This document shows, in pieces, positions 60,701 to 64,000 of a stretch of 64,000 nt of DNA. The position numbers and the translations under genes are program-made. The notes under the pieces were generated by a model that saw only the letters and a program-made list of their open reading frames with translations, made no database searches and was not told the DNA's origin. Location of the stretch: contig OZ252018.1 of assembly GCA_965247535.1 (NCBI GenBank), forward strand, positions 248,001 to 312,000, written 5' to 3'. Each line of letters opens with the position of its first letter. Positions within the stretch are counted from its first letter, which is position 1. Source of the stretch: JAPPHY01 sp965247535. Its GTDB lineage: Bacteria; Chloroflexota; Dehalococcoidia; Lucifugimonadales; UBA2985.

Positions 60701-62083
60701 CTAACGGTGGCTCTTGAATCGCCACTTTGTGCCATCCGGCGTGTCCTCTAGGGACACTCCCAGCTCATCCAGTTGGGTGCGTATGGAGTCGCCCAGCTGG
60801 AAGTTGCGTTCCGCACGCAGCCGCTCGCGGGTCTGCACCAGCAGGTCGATGAACGGGTGGGCGTCGTTGCGCTCCTCGCCTGCCGGTTCCTGCATGGACA
60901 CGCCGAGCACGGAGGCCAGCTCGCGGAGGGCGGCCTGGGCGCTGCTCACGGAGCCGCCCGCCTCCCTGTGGCGGTTGATCTCGCGGGCCAGGTCGAACAT
61001 GGCGGCGAGAGCCTGGGGCGTGTTGAGGTCGTCGTCCATGGCGGAGGTAAAGCGGTCGCGGAATGCGTCCACGTCCACGGAGCCACCTGCGCCGCCTTCG
61101 GGCGCGGGTCGAAGGGCGTTGCGAAGCCGCTCTAGAGCCCTGTCCGCTGCTGCCACGCCCTCATCGGAGAAGGTTAGCGGGCTGCGGTAGTGGGACGAGA
61201 AGAAGTAGAGGCGGAGCGTGTCCGGGTTGTGCTGGGCGAGGGCGTCGCGGCAGCTTATGAAGTTGCCGACGTGGCGCGACATCTTTTCGGTGTCGTCCTC
61301 CGTGAGGCGGAGCAGGCCGTTGTGTACCCAGAACCGGACGAAGGGCGAGAGGCCTGTGTAGGTCTCGGACTGTGCGATTTCGTTCTCGTGGTGGGGGAAG
61401 ATGACGTCCTGCCCGCCGCCGTGGATGTCTATCTGGTCGCCGAGGAGGCTGAGCGACATGGCGGTGCACTCGATGTGCCAGCCGGGGCGTCCGGGCCCCC
61501 AAACCGTGGGCCACGACGGCTCGCCATCCTTGGAGGACTTCCACAGAGCGAAGTCCATGGGGTCTTCCTTGCGCGGGTCGATCTCTATTCGCGAACCGGC
61601 TCTCATCTCCTCCATAGGGCGCCGGGAGAGGCGGCCATAGCTCTCGAAGCTGCGCACCCTGAAGTAGACGTCGCCCTCAACCTCGTAGGCGTGGCCCCTG
61701 TTAATGAGGTCGATGATGATCTCGGTCATCCGGTCAATGTAATCGGTTGCCCGCGGGTACTCGTGGGCGGGCTGTACGCCCAGTGCCTCCATCTCCTCCA
61801 GGAACCGGGCGATGTAGTGCTCGGCAAGGTCGCCAATCGTGGTGCCATCGTCCTGCGCCACCTGGATTATGCGGTCCTCAATGTCCGTGAAGTTCTGGAC
61901 CTGTCGCACCACATGACCTCTGTACTCCAGGTAGCGGCGCAGCACGTCGAAGAAGAGGTAGGAGAGGGCATGGCCGATGTGGCAGGGGCCGTACAGGTTG
62001 GGGCCGCAGACGTACATTGTGACTTCGTCCGAGCGAGGGGTGAAGTCCCGCTTCTGGCCGGACAGCGTGTCGTAGAGTCTCAT
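60701..62083 (-). CDS. cysS: Cysteinyl-tRNA synthetase
   Basis: The 460-residue class I synthetase has MYVCGPNLYGPCHIGHALSY (zinc Cys and HIGH motif), QNFTDIEDRII, GWHIECTAMSLSLLGDQIDI, GGGQDVIFPHHENEIAQSE (remaining zinc ligands), and the KMSKS region as EKMSRHVGNFISCRD, a variant of the usual KMSKSLGN. A C-terminal helical domain follows. It charges tRNA-Cys. Its start overlaps the ispF stop by four bases, and the GlcD-like oxidase follows. Confidence 0.96.
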   Translation of the reverse strand: MRLYDTLSGQKRDFTPRSDEVTMYVCGPNLYGPCHIGHALSYLFFDVLRRYLEYRGHVVRQVQNFTDIEDRIIQVAQDDGTTIGDLAEHYIARFLEEMEALGVQPAHEYPRATDYIDRMTEIIIDLINRGHAYEVEGDVYFRVRSFESYGRLSRRPMEEMRAGSRIEIDPRKEDPMDFALWKSSKDGEPSWPTVWGPGRPGWHIECTAMSLSLLGDQIDIHGGGQDVIFPHHENEIAQSETYTGLSPFVRFWVHNGLLRLTEDDTEKMSRHVGNFISCRDALAQHNPDTLRLYFFSSHYRSPLTFSDEGVAAADRALERLRNALRPAPEGGAGGSVDVDAFRDRFTSAMDDDLNTPQALAAMFDLAREINRHREAGGSVSSAQAALRELASVLGVSMQEPAGEERNDAHPFIDLLVQTRERLRAERNFQLGDSIRTQLDELGVSLEDTPDGTKWRFKSHR

Positions 62084-62562
62084 ACGTTATCCTCGATGGT
62101 GGCGACGGCCAGGGCGGCGATACCATCGCCGCGGCCTAAGAATCCCATGCCGTCCGTGGTTGTGCTCTTCACGCTCACCTGCTCCGGTGTCAGTCCCAGG
62201 CAGCCGGCGATGGTCTCACGCATGCTCCTGGAGTAGGGTGCCAGTCTGGGGCGTTCGGCGATTATTGTAGCATCGAGGTTTGTCACACGCCACCCTTGTT
62301 CCGCCAGCAACCGCGCGGCGTGCTCCAGGAACGTGACGCTGGAAGCGCCGCGGAATCGCTGGTCGCTGGACGGGAAGTGCGCGCCGATGTCGCCCAGGGC
62401 GGCGGCGCCCAGTATGGCGTCCACGACGGCGTGGATCAGCGCGTCGCCGTCGCTGTGGCCCGCCAGGCCTGCCTCGAATTCGATGCGAACGCCGCCGAGC
62501 CACAGCGGCACGCCGGGCTCCAGCCTGTGCGCGTCCAGCCCTATGCCCGTGCGAACGCTCAA
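62080..62562 (-). CDS. ispF: 2-C-methyl-D-erythritol 2,4-cyclodiphosphate synthase
   Basis: The 160-residue protein has the IspF motifs: GIGLDAHRL (metal Asp and His), LAGHSDGDALIHAVVDAILG (metal His), GDIGAHFPSSD and KSTTTDGMGFLGRGDGIAAL at the C-terminus. It makes MEcPP in the non-mevalonate isoprenoid pathway. The start overlaps the ispD stop and the stop overlaps the cysS start, each by four bases, so the three genes are coupled. Confidence 0.97.
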   Translation of the reverse strand: MSVRTGIGLDAHRLEPGVPLWLGGVRIEFEAGLAGHSDGDALIHAVVDAILGAAALGDIGAHFPSSDQRFRGASSVTFLEHAARLLAEQGWRVTNLDATIIAERPRLAPYSRSMRETIAGCLGLTPEQVSVKSTTTDGMGFLGRGDGIAALAVATIEDNV

Positions 62563-63335
62563 GAGCTGCCCCGTGCCGCGCTTCGCGAGGCATGAGCTGC
62601 GGCCCTGGCCCGGACCGACAGGATGGCCTCCGCCAGCAGCAGATCAAACTGCGTGGTCACCTTGATGTTCTCCGGCGAGCCGGGGAATGTGCCCACGGCG
62701 TGTCCCATCCGCTCCACCAGCGAGGCGTCGTCCGTGGCGCCTTCCAGGCTGGACTCGTAGGCGCGACGGAGCAGATCGCGGCGAAAGACCTGCGGGGTCT
62801 GCACGGCCCACAATTCCTGTCTGGGAGGCGTCTCAACAATGGAGCCCTGCATGTCCAGCCTCTTGATGGTATCGCTGAGGGGGATGACGGGAACGGCGGC
62901 GCCCGTCTCCCGTGCGCGGGCCAGGCCGGCCTCCGCGAGCTGAGCGGTTATGCATGGCCTCGCGCCGTCGTGGACCATGACCCAGTCGCAGCCGGAGAGC
63001 CGCTCCAGGCCCGCCTTGACCGAGTCCTGCCGCCTCTCGCCTCCCAGGCAGATGTGCGTCAGCTTACTCCACTCCTGCCGCTCGACCAGGTCGCGCCCCT
63101 TCTCAAGGTTGTGCTCGCCCAGGACCAGGACGATTTGGGCCACCGCGGGGCACTCCTGGAACGCTGAGACCGTGTGCGCGAGCAGGGGCAGTCCCAGCAG
63201 CGGCAGGAACACCTTGTCGACCGGCAGGCCGTCGTCGCCGGCCATGCGGCGGCCGCTGCCTGCGGCCACGATGACCACGCCTGCGCGGGCGGCGTCAGCT
63301 GTGCCCGCGGACGGCACGGCGCGGCCCGGAGCCAC
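62559..63335 (-). CDS. ispD: 2-C-methyl-D-erythritol 4-phosphate cytidylyltransferase
   Basis: The 258-residue protein has VVIVAAGSGRRMAGDD (CTP loop), DKVFLPLLGLPLLAHTVSAF, GGERRQDSVKAGLE, WVMVHDGARPCIT and ELWAVQTPQVFRRDLL, all in IspD order. It joins CTP to MEP in isoprenoid synthesis. The start is GTG at 63335, two bases after the upstream PIN/TRAM gene stop. Adjacency to ispF and cysS is common in bacteria. Confidence 0.97.
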   Translation of the reverse strand: MAPGRAVPSAGTADAARAGVVIVAAGSGRRMAGDDGLPVDKVFLPLLGLPLLAHTVSAFQECPAVAQIVLVLGEHNLEKGRDLVERQEWSKLTHICLGGERRQDSVKAGLERLSGCDWVMVHDGARPCITAQLAEAGLARARETGAAVPVIPLSDTIKRLDMQGSIVETPPRQELWAVQTPQVFRRDLLRRAYESSLEGATDDASLVERMGHAVGTFPGSPENIKVTTQFDLLLAEAILSVRARAAAHASRSAARGSS

Positions 63336-63337
63336 GG

Positions 63338-64000
63338 CTAACCCGCCTGTGGCTGTGCGAAGATGATGCGACCTGCGGCGGTCTGGAGGACGCGGGTTAT
63401 GGACACGTCCAGATGGGTGTTCAAGTGCTTCCTCCCCCCTTCCACCACCACCATCGTGCCGTCGTCGAGGAAGCCCACGCCCTGACCGGACTCCTTGCCC
63501 TCCTGGATTATGCGCACCATCATCTCCTCGCCGGGAAGCACCACGGGCTTGAGGGCGTTGGCCAGCTCGTTGACGTTGAGGACGCGGACGCCCTGCAGCT
63601 CTGCGACGCGGTTGAGGTTGAAGTCCGTGGTCATGATCTGCGCGTTGAGGTTCCTGGCCAGCCTGACCAGCTTGCCGTCCACCTCTGAGGCGTCGTGAAA
63701 GTCCACGTCCATGATCTGGATGGGGACCTCGGCCTCCTTGCGCAGCTTGTTGAGCATCTCCAGGCCGCGCCGTCCGCGGGCTCGCTTGAGCGAATCGCTG
63801 GAGTCGGCGACGTGCCTGAGCTCGTCCAGGATGAACCTGGGAATGACCATCGTGCCGTGCACAAAGCCGGTCTTGCTGATGTCGGCGATCCTTCCGTCGA
63901 TGATGGCGCTGGTGTCCATAAGGACGCGCCCGTTGGACGCGCCTCTGCCGGAGGCCTCGGCCCGGCGTGTTCGCTCGGGCAGCAGCTGGGAGACTTCCCG
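63338..64000 (-). CDS. PIN/TRAM domain protein, YacL-like (N-terminus outside window)
   Basis: The visible part (220 codons, open to the window edge) has a PIN domain with VLMDTSAIIDGRIADI and later acidic residues in DGKLVRLARNLNAQIMTTDF, then a TRAM domain with GKESGQGVGFLDDGTMVVVE. YacL proteins normally also have an N-terminal membrane domain, which would lie beyond the edge. PIN domains cut RNA; the role here is not defined. It begins the operon with ispD-ispF-cysS, as in many Gram-positives and Chloroflexota. Confidence 0.93.
   Translation of the reverse strand, partial: REVSQLLPERTRRAEASGRGASNGRVLMDTSAIIDGRIADISKTGFVHGTMVIPRFILDELRHVADSSDSLKRARGRRGLEMLNKLRKEAEVPIQIMDVDFHDASEVDGKLVRLARNLNAQIMTTDFNLNRVAELQGVRVLNVNELANALKPVVLPGEEMMVRIIQEGKESGQGVGFLDDGTMVVVEGGRKHLNTHLDVSITRVLQTAAGRIIFAQPQAG

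Overview
The window is high-GC bacterial DNA with ordinary housekeeping genes on both strands, one compact phage-derived gene cassette, and an AT-richer accessory belt. The gene content points to an uncultured Chloroflexota, most likely a Dehalococcoidia/SAR202-type lineage: paired thiolase-like and DUF35 genes, a MoxR/VWA pair, a TgpA-type transglutaminase protein, and a dispersed palindrome of the CCGCTCA...TGAGCGG type. This placement is inferred from gene content; there is no rRNA in the window. Many genes start with GTG or TTG behind a good Shine-Dalgarno sequence, and several promoters fit TTGCCT / 17 bp / TATACT.

Layout. 1-19 kb: the end of a cyclophilin, a homocysteine S-methyltransferase, a YyaL-like DUF255 protein, coaE with a MoxR ATPase and a large VWA protein, cinA, a four-gene GldA/F/G-type ABC operon, rel (stringent response), rpsT, and several small genes. 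19.5-23.6 kb: a seven-gene cassette behind one strong promoter, with small membrane proteins, large terminase, a Cys-rich HTH protein and portal, but no capsid or tail genes. 23.8-29.7 kb: two thiolase-like proteins, a DUF35 zinc-ribbon/OB protein and a TgpA-like protein, probably lipid or CoA metabolism plus envelope work. 30-45.7 kb: an accessory belt that begins at tRNA-Val with an att-like duplication. It holds a serine-recombinase remnant, a lone purC, a HAD phosphatase, a methyltransferase, a sulfatase-fold hydrolase with an altered nucleophile, unrecognised genes, a broken nucleobase permease, a large MFS protein, tRNA-Ile, a HEPN-like gene and a frameshifted glycosyltransferase. 45.8-64 kb: lipoproteins, a STAS protein, a CPA2 antiporter, queC, a glycine-betaine ABC transporter, gatB-secG, a frameshifted SAM-hydroxide adenosyltransferase, and a minus-strand operon running from a PIN/TRAM protein through ispD-ispF-cysS to a GlcD-like oxidase and a YbjQ protein.

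The main oddities are recognisable families with a changed catalytic or metal-ligand residue (Cys to Ser in the transglutaminase, Cys to Thr in the sulfatase fold, Cys to His in the methyltransferase), the isolated terminase-portal cassette, and four decayed genes. The best candidates for something undescribed are the terminase-portal cassette and the 1.3 kb tRNA-Val-linked unit. All coordinates and motif calls were made by eye; no searches were run.
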